From CAZBQG01 sp964493945 (GTDB taxonomy: Bacteria > Pseudomonadota > Alphaproteobacteria > Rhodospirillales > UBA2165), in the NCBI GenBank assembly GCA_964493945.1, contig CAZBQG010000105.1, positions 1 to 14,350 of the forward strand: 14,350 bases of DNA. The letters run 5' to 3'. Under the pieces are notes generated by a model that was given only the letters and a program-made list of their open reading frames with translations, was not told where the DNA came from and searched no databases. Shown here one piece after another: positions 14,344-14,350 of the stretch (positions are counted from its first letter, which is position 1; every line of letters starts with the position of its first letter). Made by a program: the position numbers and the translations under genes.

Positions 14344-14350
14344 GCTTTTT

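Noticed and set aside
1..14350. CRISPR array, tRNA, rRNA, phage or defence genes
   Set aside because: I found no regularly spaced repeats with spacers, no tRNA-like or rRNA segments, and no integrase, transposase or defence motifs. Nearly all of the window is explained by flagellar genes.

Overview
The window is a flagellar gene cluster of the kind found in Alphaproteobacteria, most likely a Rhodospirillales-type organism. The evidence is a CtrA-type cell-cycle response regulator beside fliI, an FlbD-type sigma-54 activator, an EYPQ-type FliG, and the gene order fliF-fliG-fliH-fliN-motA-flbD-flhA. The DNA looks moderately GC-rich by eye. No species is claimed.

Layout from left to right: (1) positions 1-591, minus strand: ctrA, with its 3' end cut off by the window edge; (2) 592-776: a divergent regulatory gap with a CtrA-box-like site; (3) 777-2564, plus strand: fliI (export ATPase) and fliJ (export chaperone/stalk); (4) 2544-5441, minus strand: a short QueF-like T-fold protein that lacks the catalytic cysteine, a divergent FliK-like protein, and flhG (MinD-family ATPase); (5) 5442-5767: a non-coding gap with a 234-bp element bounded by near-perfect 32-bp inverted repeats, and a sigma-54-like promoter candidate just after flhA; (6) 5768-14343, minus strand: one long operon running fliF, fliG, fliH, fliN, motA-like, flbD, flhA with gaps of 10 to about 51 bp.

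Together the genes encode the MS ring (FliF), the C-ring switch (FliG, FliN), the type III export machinery (FlhA, FliH, FliI, FliJ), a probable hook-length regulator (FliK-like), one stator subunit (MotA/PomA-like), a placement/number regulator (FlhG) and two transcriptional regulators (CtrA and FlbD). FliM, MotB and FlhF are not in the window.

No rRNA, tRNA, CRISPR array, transposase gene or complete new defence-type system was seen. The least explained items are the inverted-repeat element between flhA and flhG, the cysteine-less QueF-like gene in a flagellar operon, and a three-unit tandem duplication that carries the fliF stop codon.
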